Shown one piece after another: positions 62,940 through 64,000 of a stretch of 64,000 bases of DNA (its first letter is position 1; each line of letters starts with the position of its first letter). The translations under genes and the position numbers were made by a program. Source of the stretch: Numida meleagris. Lineage: Eukaryota; Chordata; Aves; Galliformes; Numididae. The stretch covers positions 12,280,355-12,344,354 of the forward strand of contig NC_034414.1 of the NCBI RefSeq assembly GCF_002078875.1. The letters run 5' to 3'. The notes beneath the pieces are model-generated. The model saw only the letters and a program-made list of their open reading frames with translations, searched no databases and had not been told where the DNA came from.

Positions 62940-64000
<1,061 letters not shown>

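Overview
This window is vertebrate nuclear DNA, almost certainly from a bird and most likely a galliform such as chicken. The evidence is a set of spliced genes, at least a dozen 5'-truncated CR1 LINE fragments, an internally deleted Galluhop-type mariner, an avian ERV/LTR remnant, and a MYOD1 protein that reads as the chicken type. There are no bacterial-style operons. Most open frames longer than 60 codons are chance frames in GC-rich, pyrimidine-rich or repeat DNA.

Layout: 1-850 is a purine-rich tandem/low-complexity block. 1-36 kb is intergenic DNA in which I can support no protein-coding gene. It holds a mariner deletion derivative (about 1012-1557), an ERV pol remnant followed by CR1 and LTR-like DNA (about 9186-10660), CR1 fragments on both strands, two palindromic MITE-like elements (about 17119-17242 and 27311-27397), a G18 tract and an orphan CpG-rich patch (about 13910-14335). 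36.2-38.9 kb is a three-coding-exon, plus-strand, ferritin-related gene that I identify as ferritoid, the avian ferritin-like protein that carries ferritin into the nucleus of corneal epithelial cells. 43.2-47.5 kb is MYOD1, complete in three exons, with CpG island, TATA-like box and poly(A) signal. 47.5-62.9 kb is intergenic with one clear CR1 fragment. 63.9 kb to the end is the first 30 codons of KCNC1 (Kv3.1), preceded by a 660-base assembly gap in its GC-rich 5' region. MYOD1 followed by KCNC1 in the same direction is the conserved amniote order.

The most interesting locus is the ferritin-like gene. Its helical core aligns to ferritin H without gaps over most of its length, and exon 2 has the same boundaries as ferritin H exon 2. 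However, five of the six ferroxidase ligands, the acidic three-fold channel residues and the L-chain nucleation glutamates are absent. It adds a basic, NLS-like N-terminus and a C-terminal extension of about 74 residues, and it lacks the last ferritin intron. Two AP-1/MARE-type sites lie 350-400 bp upstream of its start codon. This fits a non-catalytic ferritin partner rather than an iron-storage subunit. The three genes are not known to work together; ferritoid, MYOD1 and KCNC1 are simply neighbours.
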